A stretch of 64,000 nt of DNA from Trichosporon coremiiforme (lineage: Eukaryota > Basidiomycota > Tremellomycetes > Trichosporonales > Trichosporonaceae), in assembly GCA_039545355.1 (NCBI GenBank), contig BCJJ01000022.1, positions 186,001-250,000 of the forward strand, given 5' to 3'. Positions 21,926 to 38,361 of the stretch are shown one piece after another. Every line of letters begins with the position of its first letter. The first letter of the stretch is position 1. The notes under the pieces were generated by a model. It was not told where the DNA came from. It searched no databases and saw only the letters and a list, made by a program, of their open reading frames with translations. The translations under genes were made by a program, and so were the position numbers.

Positions 21926-23137
21926 TCAAACGCGGCCCTCGAGCATGCGTCCGGGTAAGGCGGCCGGCGGCGAGGCGAAATGTGCGTGCGGCGACGCCGC
22001 GTCCATCCTCGTTCCAGCAGTCCCGGCGCCAGCACCCTTAGCACCAGCGGCACGTTTCCGCTTGATGTCGACGAGATTCTTGACGACTTGCAGGCAGATC
22101 TGCGTTGCGTGCGCATCCTTCTGGCTCGGCTCTTCGCCGGCGTACAGCGCCTTCTGGACCAATGTGACGTAGCTTGCCACAAAGGTGGGGAGGACCGAGT
22201 CGGTCCCGTCCAGCGACTTGGCGGCGGGGACGAGCTCGCTGACGTCTGACCGGCGCAGCTTGACACCGGGAAGTAGGAGCTCCTCTGCAGATGTTAGCTT
22301 CTCGGCTGCTTTGAAGCTAGGCTTGTCTCTTCACTGCAAGCGCTCATATCCTGCTCTTCAGACAGCACTCGCCGTGGAGAGCCGCATAGCAGGACGCGCC
22401 CTTCCTCACTCCGACCTCCAGTATACTCACGCATCGTCGGCACCGTCGCCAGAATGTACGAGCGGAAGTGCACGCCGTCCCACTCCGTTCCCGGCTTGCC
22501 CCAACCTGCATGCTCGCCCGTCGTCGGCGAGGACATGTGCGCAATGACGGTGGTGCGCGCATACTCGGCCTGGATGTGGCGAGCGACTTTCTGCTCCGTT
22601 AGCTATCCGTACACCTCTTTCCCAGCTGTGCAAGCTTGAGACCCACCTTGGGCGCATCCACAGCCTTGATTGGGATGTATGGCCGCGGCATCGCTCGCAG
22701 CGCCTTCGAGACGCCGTGGATACGGGCCCAGATCAGGATCAGCGAGATGAGGACCTGTTGTTAGCTATCTGCCCGTTGCGCACAGCTGTGTCTGCCTCCT
22801 CTCACATCTCTTCAGCTCATTCTCGATCGTCCACTTCCGTTCCTCAACTAGAGTAGCTTCGGAGTTCCCCAAGCGCTCAAGGACAGGAGCCGAACAGCGG
22901 CGCGACGAAGGCAACGATGCTATCCGGGGAGCCAAAAACAATACTCACCAAAGCAGCGAAAGCGACACATAACGCGAACAAGTTCCACCTCGAAGCATGC
23001 GAAGACTTGGCTGCCTGTTCACCTAACCCCCAAGCCGCGCCAACGAGCAGCGCAGCGAGGATCAGGATGAACAGCGAGAACGACGTGTGGTACAGGAACG
23101 ACGAGAGGCCGCGGCGCTTCGTGCCTAGTGTCCCCAT
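21926..23137 (-). CDS. DLT1: DLT1-like (defect at low temperature) membrane protein
   Basis: Four exons (23137-22949, 22754-22647, 22590-22431, 22284-21926), all junctions in frame; 271 residues. Two hydrophobic segments lie near the N-terminus: LFILILAALLVGAAWGLG, and LFALCVAFAALVLISLILIW, which spans the first junction. Then follow RPYIPIKAVDAPKKVARHI, a SSPTTGEHAGWGKPGTEWDG block, and YILATVPTMQELLLPGVKLR. Paired N-terminal membrane segments and a conserved soluble tail with a glycine-rich G-x-PGTEWDG motif fit the fungal Dlt1 family. That family's molecular function is unknown; the yeast gene is linked to growth at low temperature. The assignment rests on remembered family features, so it is moderate. 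It converges with the LRR gene, 154 bp apart. Confidence 0.7.
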
Positions 23138-23588
23138 GGCGTCGGCGTCGGTGTCCGACTGTGTCGATGTGTCGCTTGGTTAAATGATGATGGGTGTTGG
23201 AGAAGGTGGAGAAGGTGCGGGAGGGTGGATGGCCCGAAATCGGCTCGATGGCTCGCCGATCGTGCGTGCGTGGTGAGGGAGTGGTGGGTGGCGGCTCAGC
23301 GGATGCAATTTTGTTTGGTTCACTGCAGGAGAGAAAACGATGCCTCGATCCGCCTCAACGTCCTGTATAATGCATGCTTCATGCCAAAGGTGCCCTTGCG
23401 ACATGAGCAGAAGGATCACCTGGCACTGAAGGACACACATGATGCGTGGAGGTGCAGCATGAGTGGAACGCGGCCTTGAAGGCTGTAGACTCATAGCGGA
23501 CTGCCTTTGCTCCGCCTACTGCCGTGCTCATTCGTGATGATGCGTACATAATGTGAATGCTCTATGCTACAATACTGATACTCCCTCT
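23138..23588. other. intergenic region, SPT20 end to DLT1 start
   Basis: 451 bp holding the DLT1-like promoter and the SPT20 3' end, both on the minus strand. No further gene seen. Confidence 0.5.
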
Positions 23589-24734
23589 CTACTTGTCGTC
23601 GGCAGCTGCGGCCTTCTTCTTGGCCGGCGCCTTCTTCTTCGTCGTCGCCGCCCCCTCCTTCTTGGCTCCCTTCTTCGCCGGCTCCTTCTTTGGCGGGTCG
23701 TCCTTCTTGTCGTCCTTCTTGTCCTTCTCCTTGTCGGCAGCAGGAGCAACCTTGGGAGCAGCCTTCTTCTTCTTCGCTGGCTTCTTCTCCCCGTCGTCCG
23801 CCGCCTCGGCTGCTGGCCGCTTCTTCTTCGACTTCTTCTTCTCCTCGTTTGTTGGCGGCGGAGGACCACCGCCCGGTCCGCCAGTTGGCAGCTGCTTGGC
23901 CTGCCCCGCTGCCCGTGCTGCAGCCTCCGTCTCCTTCTGCTTGTTGTGCGCCTTGATCCGCTCCAGAAGCCGTAAGACGGACCAGTTGGGCTGGAATGCG
24001 CCCGCTTGGCTTCGTGTTCCCGCGCCGAGCAGCTTCCGGATCGACTCAAGCTCGTTGTCTTCCTCCTCGCCCTTGTGCGCGTTCGAGCGGAACTGCCCGT
24101 CGGCACCGACGTTCGGAGCTGCCGGCGCCGTCAGTGCCAACGACAGGGCGGCGTTCCGCGAGGCCATGATCGACGTGCCCAGGTAGAGCGGAGGCGATGT
24201 GGCAGCCTGGATGTCAGTTACCCATCTGCGCCGTGCCAACTCACCATGATGCGAGACTCCAGCTCTAGTGTCATGTTGTCGTCCCACCTCTCCTGCCGCC
24301 GTGAGAGCATGTTATCGATCGTGAGTGGCAGTGTCTCCGGTGCTGGTCGCATGACCACACGACTCCGCGTTTCTGGGCCTTTTCGGAAGTCTTGTATTTC
24401 TACGACTAGACATCCGTCGACGAAGGACACGGGCGGGCGGATGTCATACAGGAAGGGGATGAGTGCCGCAGGAATGACCTGGGCACGCAAGGCCATGAGG
24501 AAGGGCTTCATCGGACCATCGTAGAGAAAGTTGATTTCCTGGACACTGGTCAGTCATATGATGGATGGCGGATGTGTCCACCAGCCAGCCCGGTGGAGGC
24601 AGGGTACTCACTGAATGCTCAAAGCGCCAGTAGGTGGGGTAGAGCTGGATGCTGAGGGAAGGCTCCCACTTGCGGGCCTTCTTGAGGACAGCACGCGCGA
24701 AGCGATGGTAGTTGTACCCCGATGCACTTGCCAT
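23589..24734 (-). CDS. SPT20: SAGA complex subunit Spt20
   Basis: Structural subunit of the SAGA histone acetyltransferase co-activator. Exons 24734-24612, 24538-24245 and 24206-23589 give 344 residues. The Spt20 domain covers about residues 15-170: KWEPSLSIQLYPTYWRFEHS, then FLYDGPMKPFLMALRAQVIP, then FVDGCLVVEIQDFRK. These match the family pattern of a beta-strand pair followed by a DGCLxVExxDxR motif. LTIDNMLSRRQERWDDNMTL follows. The C-terminal 110 residues are Lys/Ala/Pro low complexity (KKKKAAPKVA-type runs), probably disordered and nuclear-targeting. The protein is shorter than the yeast one, which has long Gln-rich regions. It shares a 287-bp divergent promoter with VPS4. Confidence 0.88.
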
Positions 24735-25021
24735 GGTGGATGCAGTGATGCACGGGTGGATGGAGGCCGGTGATGAGGGATCCAACGAAAGGACCAAAGA
24801 GGAGGACGGACCGGGCCAGGATCCAGGAGCAGGTGGTGAGTGAAGCGGGGCCAAATCACGCCCGCCCGCCCGCGGCCCGGCGCTCAGTGTGGATCCCCAG
24901 TCACAACTCGTCATCGCACCCAGCCAAGCCATCGAGCCGCCGCCCTGCACTCTGCACACCAACAACCACAACCCCCTCAACGCATCATCCCTTCGCACCG
25001 AATCCCACATCAAAACATACC

Positions 25022-26582
<1,561 letters not shown>

Positions 26583-26613
26583 GCATATCGCCTTCCGTCT
26601 CATTCGTTCCTTT

Positions 26614-26631
26614 TCTCTCTCTCTCTCTCTC
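26614..26631. repeat. TC dinucleotide run
   Basis: Nine TC/CT units in the 128-bp gap between the convergent VPS4 and monooxygenase genes. Confidence 0.8.
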
Positions 26632-26710
26632 ACTCGTCTCTGCTCTGTCCCCAGATGCACTGATAAACATAGATGCATGTACAAAATATCAATCACAAGA
26701 CTACACTCTA

Positions 26711-28675
26711 CTACTGCTGCTGGATCATGAAGCGGTCGAAGAAGTCGGCAATGTCCTTGCCTCCATCCATCGGGAAGACGCCGGAAACGTACTGATCCGG
26801 CCTAACGACGACGACGGCGCCGACATTGGGGTCGATGCCATAGCCCTTGTACGCCGCACAGGGGCCGTCGTGGTACGTGTCCTCGTCCGTGAACGTGGTG
26901 TCGAAGGCGCGGATGTTCCACGGCTTGCGCCTCGGGAGGTAAACAGATGGCAGTTTGGCGGCAAGGTACTGCACGTCCTTGTGGGGCGAGTCGAAGACGG
27001 TGAGGGTCTGGATGACGGCGTCCGGGTCGGCGTCCTTGGGCGTGTACTTCTTGCTAAGCTGCTCAAGGTCCTCGCCGAGGGCGTTGTACGCCTGGAGGCG
27101 GTCGGCATTGCGAACATCTCCAGGGAAGACGATGATGCGCCACCGTCCGTCAGCCTTGACGGCGGCCTGGAGCTGAATGGCGTGCGCGTTGAAGGCACCA
27201 AAAACCTGCTGGTTCTCGAGGTGCTGTCCCGGCGTGATCTTCTTGGCGAGCTGGGACTGGCGTCCCTGGGAGCCGTCCAGCACAATGTCGTTGGGGAGGT
27301 ACTGCACGCCCGTGCCGGACGTGAAGCGGATGGACTGCTCCCACGCGCCCCGCATCTGCTCAGGCGAGAAGAGGTCGAGCTCCTCCGGCTTCGCCTGGCC
27401 CGTGAACATGGCCGAGAACTTGCGGTCAAAGTCGATGAGCTCCTTTGCCGTCTTCCTGCGCTCCTCGTGGTACGTGTGAATGAGGCCCATCTTGGCCTGA
27501 CCCCGAAGGACCGAGGCGAGCTTCCAGCCCAGGTTGAACGTGTCCATCATCGAGACGTTCATGCCCTGTCCCGCCTTGGGCGAGTGGGTGTGGCACGCGT
27601 CTCCGGCAATCAGGACGTGGTCGCCGTGCATCGCGAAGGTGTCGCAGACACGCTGTCCAATCTCGTAGCAAGTGTACCAGTCGACATACGGGAAGTCGAT
27701 CTTGTACGGCCGCACGACGTCCTGCGTCTTGGCGCACAATCGCTCCAGCGTGACGGCAGCACGGTCGACGCGCTCTCCCGGAGCCAGCGTGCCCATCTGG
27801 GTGTAGATGCGGACCATGCTGTCCTCGCGCGGCACCATGAGGACCGTCCCGTCGTTCTTGGAGTGGACGACGTGCTTCATCCGGCTAGTCGGGAGGTCGG
27901 TGTCGATGACGGCGTCAAAGGCGCCCCAGTACACGTTCGCCGAGTCGCCCTTGAGCTCCAGTCCGACAGCTTTGCGCACCCACGATCGAGCGCCGTCACA
28001 GCCCACGAGGTACTTGCAGTGCACCTTCTCGTCAGCCTGAGCCTCGGTGTCGTTGCCGGCGGTTGAGCTCTCGTCCACGAAGAGGTTGGAGCGGTACAGA
28101 CCGCTCTGGACGTCGCCGTTCGCCTCCTCCTTCGGCTTCGGAAGCTTCTTCAGCGTAACAGTGACGGGGTACGCGGCGGGGTCGTCCAGCCTTTCCTCGT
28201 CGATCACCATCGACGTCGGCGTCAGCAGCCTGTCGACCTTGAGACCGTGCTTCTCCATGTCGGCCAGGAAGATGGCCTCGACGCGGTCCTGGCCCAGGTT
28301 CACGTGCTTGCACCTCGAGAGGCCGGGGGTCGTGTCGACGACGCGGTTCGACTCGACGATTCCACCGTCCTCGGTCGGGTCCCAGATGACGACTTCGGCG
28401 CACTCGTGCGTCTCGGCGTCGAAAGCGGCTTTCAGGCCAAGAGCATCGAACACCTCCTCTGTTCGGCACTGCAGGCCGTCGGCATGGCCGCGCAGAACGG
28501 GGTGCGCCATCTTGTCCACTACCCGGCAGTCGATGTTGAGCTGGGCAAGCTGCGTCGCGAGCATGAGACCGGCTGCAAGTTAGCGTGGGCTCGAAATTGG
28601 ATGGGGGAGCTCACCAGGTCCAGCGCCCACGATTAGGACGTCCACCTTGCTCTCCTTTCCGGGGGGGTTCGTCAT
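26711..28675 (-). CDS. FAD-dependent phenol 2-monooxygenase-like hydroxylase
   Basis: NADPH-dependent flavoprotein hydroxylating an aromatic ring. Exons 28675-28615 and 28572-26711 give 640 residues; the 42-nt intron falls inside the FAD-binding glycine motif VDVLIVGAGPAGLMLA. The second FAD motif VLIAGDACHTHSPKAGQGMN and the CDGARSWVRK (DG) motif are intact. The DGLQCRTEEV block and the C-terminal thioredoxin-like domain (GAVVVVRPDQYVSGVF) are characteristic of phenol hydroxylase and 3-hydroxybenzoate 4-monooxygenase-type enzymes. Trichosporonales are known phenol degraders, which fits. The exact substrate cannot be read from sequence. It diverges from the beta-galactosidase gene over about 1.3 kb. 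Confidence 0.9.
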
Positions 28676-33060
<4,385 letters not shown>

Positions 33061-33155
33061 GTCTTATAGTCAGAAGTAGTGTTAGCAATGCAGTCTTTGT
33101 TTCAAGCAGCTCGGTCGTATCGTAACATCGTAACAATTAAGCTCGGCATCGGTGT

Positions 33156-34901
33156 CTACTGGTAGAAGCCCGCGGCTCCGTTGGCAGCCTTGACGCCCTG
33201 CTCGAAGCCCTGGTCCCACTGCCACGCCTCGGGCTGGCCAGCGACGCCAATCTCCTGCGCTCGACGACGAGACCAGGCCCACCAGAATCCGAGCACGTCG
33301 CCCTGGCTGATGAAACGAACCGCGTCGTCCCAACCCCGGCTGAAACCGTCAGAGAACAGCTGCGGTTGCGGGTTGCCGCCGTTCTGGCGCCAGTAGTTGA
33401 CGTGCGCGTCTAGGAGTCAGCTGACGTTTACAGCGCGGTTAGCTGTCCTTACTCACCGGTAGCCTGGTGACAAGCGCCGTCGCGCGAGCCCTGGTCCGGC
33501 GTCCTGAGCTGCTTCTGCACGGAAGCAGGGAGGATCTCGGCCTGCGCCGCATTCTGCGCGCTCCACCCAGCGTCCCAGGGCCGGTCGTTCTTGAGGGTCC
33601 AGAAGAAGTATCCGGCCGTGTGCTTGTCGAAGCAATCGAGCTGCGCCTTGACGAAGGCGCGCTTGTTTGCGTCCTTCTCCCCGTCCGGCATGCCCTGGCA
33701 GCAGCTGTCGTCCAGTCCCGCGCTCCACTCGCCCACGACCCATTGGTTGTGGCACTGCTGGCTCCAGTGCGCGAGCTGGCCCTGGTCGTGGTTCAGCTTG
33801 TCCGCGTGCTGGCAACCGGTCAGGCACTTGTCCTCCTGCGTGAAGCAGCGGTAGAGGTGGTGGTCCATCACGACGAAGTCTTGGCGGCCGCCGACGTAGC
33901 CGGCGTAAAAGTCTGACTGCCACGCGTCAGAGACGTACATGGGGAAGTCGGGGCCGGTGATCGGGCGCAGCTCGTTGAGTTCACGGTCGTACCAGTCACG
34001 CAGACCCTGGTTGTCCTTCGGCTCGTTCAGGAGCTCGAGACCGATGACGGCGGGGTTGTTGGCGATCTGGCTCGCGAGGAACTTGAGCGCGATCGAGGCA
34101 GCCTTCTGGTTCTTGCTCTTCCAGAAGTTGACTTCGCCGTTGGAGAGACCGGAGTGAGCGTCCGTGTTCTGCGCGCCGGGGGCGGCGTGGAAGTCGACAA
34201 GCACGCCGAGACCCATGGAGCCGGCCTTCTGGATCGCGGCCTGGATGCGGTCCCAGGCGCCCGTGTACACGGCAGCGTACTTCTCATAGTCGGTGTTCTT
34301 CAGCGCATCGGGACAGGGTCCGGCGAGGTGGTAGTATCCAATCTGGGGTCAGCTTTTCGTGTGCGTCCAGAAAGCTAATAAGAGTGTGCATCTGTAAGCA
34401 CACAGCGCCGCCCGCAGCCGGGCGCCGCACACCGTTACGCCAAGCCAGTCATCGCCCCAAACTGTGCGCACGGACGTCTCGGCGCCAAACACCGCTCCTT
34501 GCCTCCACGCCGACGCCGTTCCCACCAGATTTCGTACTCACAGGAAGTCGGACGCTGTTGAAGCCGCGCTGCTTGATCCAGTTCCAGTCGTCGTCCGTGA
34601 CCCACGTGTCCCAGTGGTGCTCCATCAACGCCTTGGCATCGTTCGCGCGCGCAAGGTCGAAGTCGCTCTTCTTCGGGTCCGCGGCGTGCGAATACAGCTG
34701 CGTTGAAAGCCAGTCCTCCGTCGTGAACCACGACCCGAGGTTCAGACCGCGCTGGAACCGATACCGGTTCATGGACTGATCGAGCGGAGCGGCGGGAGGG
34801 GCGTTGGCGAAGTGCTGCTGTTGTTGGGGAGCACCACCGCCACCGCCGCCCGAGTTGGTGGCAGCCTTTGCCTTGTTCTTGAACTTGTCGAAGAGACCCA
34901 T
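33156..34901 (-). CDS. GH5 beta-glucanase (exo-1,3-beta-glucanase-like), no signal peptide
   Basis: Exons 34901-34542, 34342-33457 and 33409-33156 give 499 residues; intron 2 uses a TAG acceptor. After a Gly- and Gln-rich N-terminus the fold begins RGLNLGSWFTTEDWLS, as in fungal exo-1,3-beta-glucanases and related GH5 enzymes. It continues with LVDFHAAPGAQN, then the acid/base Glu227 in IGLELLNEPKD, MDHHLYRCFT, and the nucleophile Glu325 in WVVGEWSAG. GYFFWTLKNDRPWDAGW supplies the conserved late Trp. The first residues (MGLFDKFKNKAKAAT) are not a signal peptide, so it is probably intracellular or unconventionally exported, unlike most wall glucanases. The substrate (1,3- or 1,6-beta-glucan, or a glycolipid) cannot be fixed. 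Confidence 0.88.
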
Positions 34902-35576
34902 ATTGTAGATGGGAATGTGAGGTGTGAGAAGAGGTATGGAGCGAAGGACAGACAAGCGATTCGCCGCTGTGGACTAGGAGTACGAAATAATCGGTCGGTG
35001 GTGGTGGCGGTGGAGGTAGGCCCGACTGTGCGGCATGCCCATGACGTAGTGTCTGGATGCGCAGTCGGCCACCGCCGTACGCCCTCGTCTTGTTATGAAA
35101 TACCGCGTGGTGCGTATCGTTTCAGGGGAGCCAAACGGATCGCAGCGGCAACTGACGCGTCTCTTGGCGCTCCTGCCCCCTTGCGAAGTCGGGTTCTTGC
35201 ACGGTGCTTCTGTCGGTGCTCCGCCCAGTCAACTGATCATGCATGCATAAGAACCTTCAGAAACACTCGTTCCGCTTGCACTGCTTTGCCCGTTCATGAC
35301 AATCTGATGCATTGGCTTCAGAAGGAGGACAGAGCCCGCAGGGGCCCGCAGGGAGGAGGAAAGCAAGAGTACGTACCTGGAGGAGCTTTGAGATCCCCCT
35401 CCGCCCTGCCGATCGCGCGGGTCATTGCCAACCCCCTGGCACGAGACCACAGCCAAACCCACCTTTCACTCCCAAGTGCTGCACGCTGCTTTTCCATCCC
35501 CTCCTGTTCTCGACTCCACCCATCTCAGCATCGGTCTCATTCGTCTCATCACCGAGCCTATCGCTGCATCAACACC
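34902..35576. promoter_or_regulatory. divergent promoter region of the GH5 gene and YVC1
   Basis: 675 bp. The YVC1 leader is CT-rich (TCATTCGTCTCATCACC). No specific binding site recognised. Confidence 0.45.
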
Positions 35577-38361
35577 ATGCCGCCTGGTGTGAGTACCGCT
35601 AACCGCTACGCGTTACTCAAAAGGACCGACGGGACTGACTTTCAGAACGATGTCGATGTAGAGGACCAACGGTCCCTCTGCACGACCCACTCCATTCATG
35701 CCGGCCCAGACACCATCAACAGTGAGCTACCTTGTAGTAGAACAAGCTGACAGGGCAGAGATCGTGAAGCGCCTGCGCGCGCTCACTCTCCGTCTCCTGC
35801 CCCAGGAGGTCGAGGACGAGGAGATCACAAGCGCATCGTCGAGCATTGTCTCCCCCGAGGTCGTCGAAGTCTTCGAGGAGGCAGGTGGAGACTTCCGCGA
35901 GGCGATCCCCTTCTGGTGAGTAGAGAGCAGAGCGCGAAGGGCGCTGCTTGCCGCACACGGTCTATCCAGCTTTATGGGCCGCGTTGACTGCCGCGCATGG
36001 CTGTGATCCGCGACGTTGTTCCAATGTGTGCTTCACGCGATGGGGACGGGGCACAATCTCGTGTTGCTTGAAGTCCCGGTTGTGCGTCGTTAGCTAACAT
36101 GAAGTCTGCTCCGCGCACGCAAGATGTTCGTCGAGGACGCGAACGCGAACCCGACCGACTATGGCGAGAACATGTGCCGTGCGACCGCTTGCGAGGTTCT
36201 CGCCCGTCGCTCCGTCCACCGCATGCCCGCCCACCGCCTCCAGTCCGTCATGAGCACGCGCTACCGCTACCGTGAGCGTGATGGCGACGCGTCTGCGCCC
36301 ACCTGTGCTCTCGAGACTGCTATTGACCAACACTGCACGGTGAGTTTGCTCGACTGTAATGCGCTTGCCGACTGTAATGCGTCGCATAGGTTTAGCTTAG
36401 CCTAAGAAGTGGAGAGCTGACATCAGATCTTCCTGTCCTCTTCCGAGGCTCAGATGGTCGTGACCATGCTCTGGACAGGCAAGTGGGTGCAGCACAACAA
36501 CGAAAACGACGACATCGACTACGTCGAGTACGTTCCTCCCCACGACAACCCGCACTCGTTCTGGGCGCACATGGACCCGTCCCGCCTCGGCGTTCCCCGC
36601 TACCAGACCTGGTTCCGCATTATCGTCTGGATCTTCTTCCTCTACGTCTACTCGGAGACTGTGCAGAGGTGTGTTTGAGTGCTTCTTAGCTGTCCCAAAC
36701 AGCTCTCCAGCTAACACGCACAGTCCTGTCGACTCGGTCGACCCGCTCCGCCAGTTCGACGCATGGGAGATCATTCTGTACACCATGACTTTCGCGTTCT
36801 TCATTGAGGAGCTCGTCAAGGTTGCCAAGGTAAGCTAATTTGATGTCGCCATAGCTGACAGCAGACCATGCGCATCAGTAATAGCTTCTTCGGCGTCTTC
36901 GTGAGTTTGCCTCTGTCGCATTCGACCTGTAGCTGCAACAGAGATAGCTGACCTCTAAGAACTTCTGGAACATCGTCAACTTTATCACGGCAGCTCTGTT
37001 GCTCACTTCGCTCGCTCTCCGCATCGCCGGTATCAATCAACCCTCCGACTCGAAACAGCGCGCTCAGCTGCACCTCCTCTCGTTCCAATTCCTCGCGTGC
37101 GCTTCCCCACTGATCTGGCTTAAGCTTTTGGTCGTTCTGGAGGGTTTCAAGGTTGTAGGCGTACTACAAGTCGTAGTGTTTAGAATGCTGTGAGTGGCAA
37201 ACGCGTTCCGAAGTCGTAAAGAGTGGTTTGAAGGTCGTGAAGAGGTCGTGAGGAATGGTTTTGATGGAGGTGGAGGCGGATGCGGGGCTCCCGGTGGAGG
37301 TGTGTGTGCACCTCCACCGCCGATCCTACGATGGTGTGCCCTCCTGCGCCCTCCTGCACACTCAGTCGAGAGATTCTGCTAACGAACAGGCGCGAGAGTG
37401 CGATCTTCTTCATCCTGCTCGCCATCATGGGCGTCGGCTTCGCGCAGTCGCTGTACGCGCTTGATGCAGCTGATGGAGAGACGGGCGACGACGGCAGTTC
37501 GATGTGGCTCATCATCAACTCGCTCATCCAGTCGCTCCTTGGTGGCGCCGACTTTGACACGGCCTCGCAGCGCTTCGGGTATCCGTTTGGCCTGATCATC
37601 TTCTACTTCTGGAACTTCTTCGCGATCATCATTCTCGTCAACGTCCTCATCGCGCTGTTTGGCACCGCCTACAGCGAGGTGTACGACAATGCCGTTGACG
37701 AGTTCATCACCTTCTTCTCTGGCAAGACGGTCGACATGAGTGAGTCCAACTGCCCGACTCCAAGCTTTGTCTTTGTTAAGCCAGCTAACGTCAGTCCGCG
37801 CCCCCGACGTCTTCGTCTACCCCGCGCCGTTCAACCTGATCGAGACCTTCCTGGTCGCGCCCTGGGAGTTTTGCCTCACCAAGTCGCAGTACGTTGCGCT
37901 GAACCGCTTCGTGATGCGCATCGTGTTCTGCATCCCCCTGACCATGATTGCGCTCTTCGAGAGCCAGATCATGCACTCGCGCGGCGGCGTCGGCGGCATG
38001 ATCCACGACTACTTCGCCGAGCCCATCCCGGAGGACGACGAGGACCCGGACGTCCTCGACCCGAAGGGCGACGACGAGGGCGAGATCTCCACCGTCAAGT
38101 TTGAGGAACTCGCGAAGAGGCTGCCCAAGTGAGTACCTTCCAAGGCTGGCGCAGGCCAGGGGAGCCCTAGGTCACATCACCATTACCATTCAGCTATCTC
38201 GATCTCACCTACCTGGATGAAAGCTAACAAGCAGCACGACCGTGTCCAACTCGAGCCTCATCCTCGGCGAACTCAAGAAGATGAAGGGCAACCTCGACAC
38301 CTTCGAGAAGCAGGTTCGCTCAGGCAACCTGGACGTCAAGGTGGAGGAGGTGTCCGATTAG
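35577..38361 (+). CDS. YVC1: TRP-type vacuolar calcium channel Yvc1
   Basis: Vacuolar membrane cation channel releasing Ca2+ under osmotic or mechanical stress. Eleven exons (35577-35588, 35646-35721, 35759-35915, 36105-36339, 36427-36668, 36724-36829, 36865-36900, 36960-37189, 37390-37739, 37795-38128, 38235-38361) keep frame and give 634 residues. The N-terminal cytosolic part has LRALTLRLLPQEVEDEEIT and DYGENMCRATACEVLARR, typical of fungal Yvc1. Membrane segments include FRIIVWIFFLYVYSE, IILYTMTFAFFIEELVK, NIVNFITAALLLTSLALRI, SAIFFILLAIMGVGFAQSLY and FYFWNFFAIIILVNVLIALF. A pore loop sits between the last two (IINSLIQSLLGGADFD). The tail is acidic (EDDEDPDVLD), a likely Ca2+-sensing region as in yeast. 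Exon 3 uses the distal of two close acceptors, the only choice keeping frame. Confidence 0.92.
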
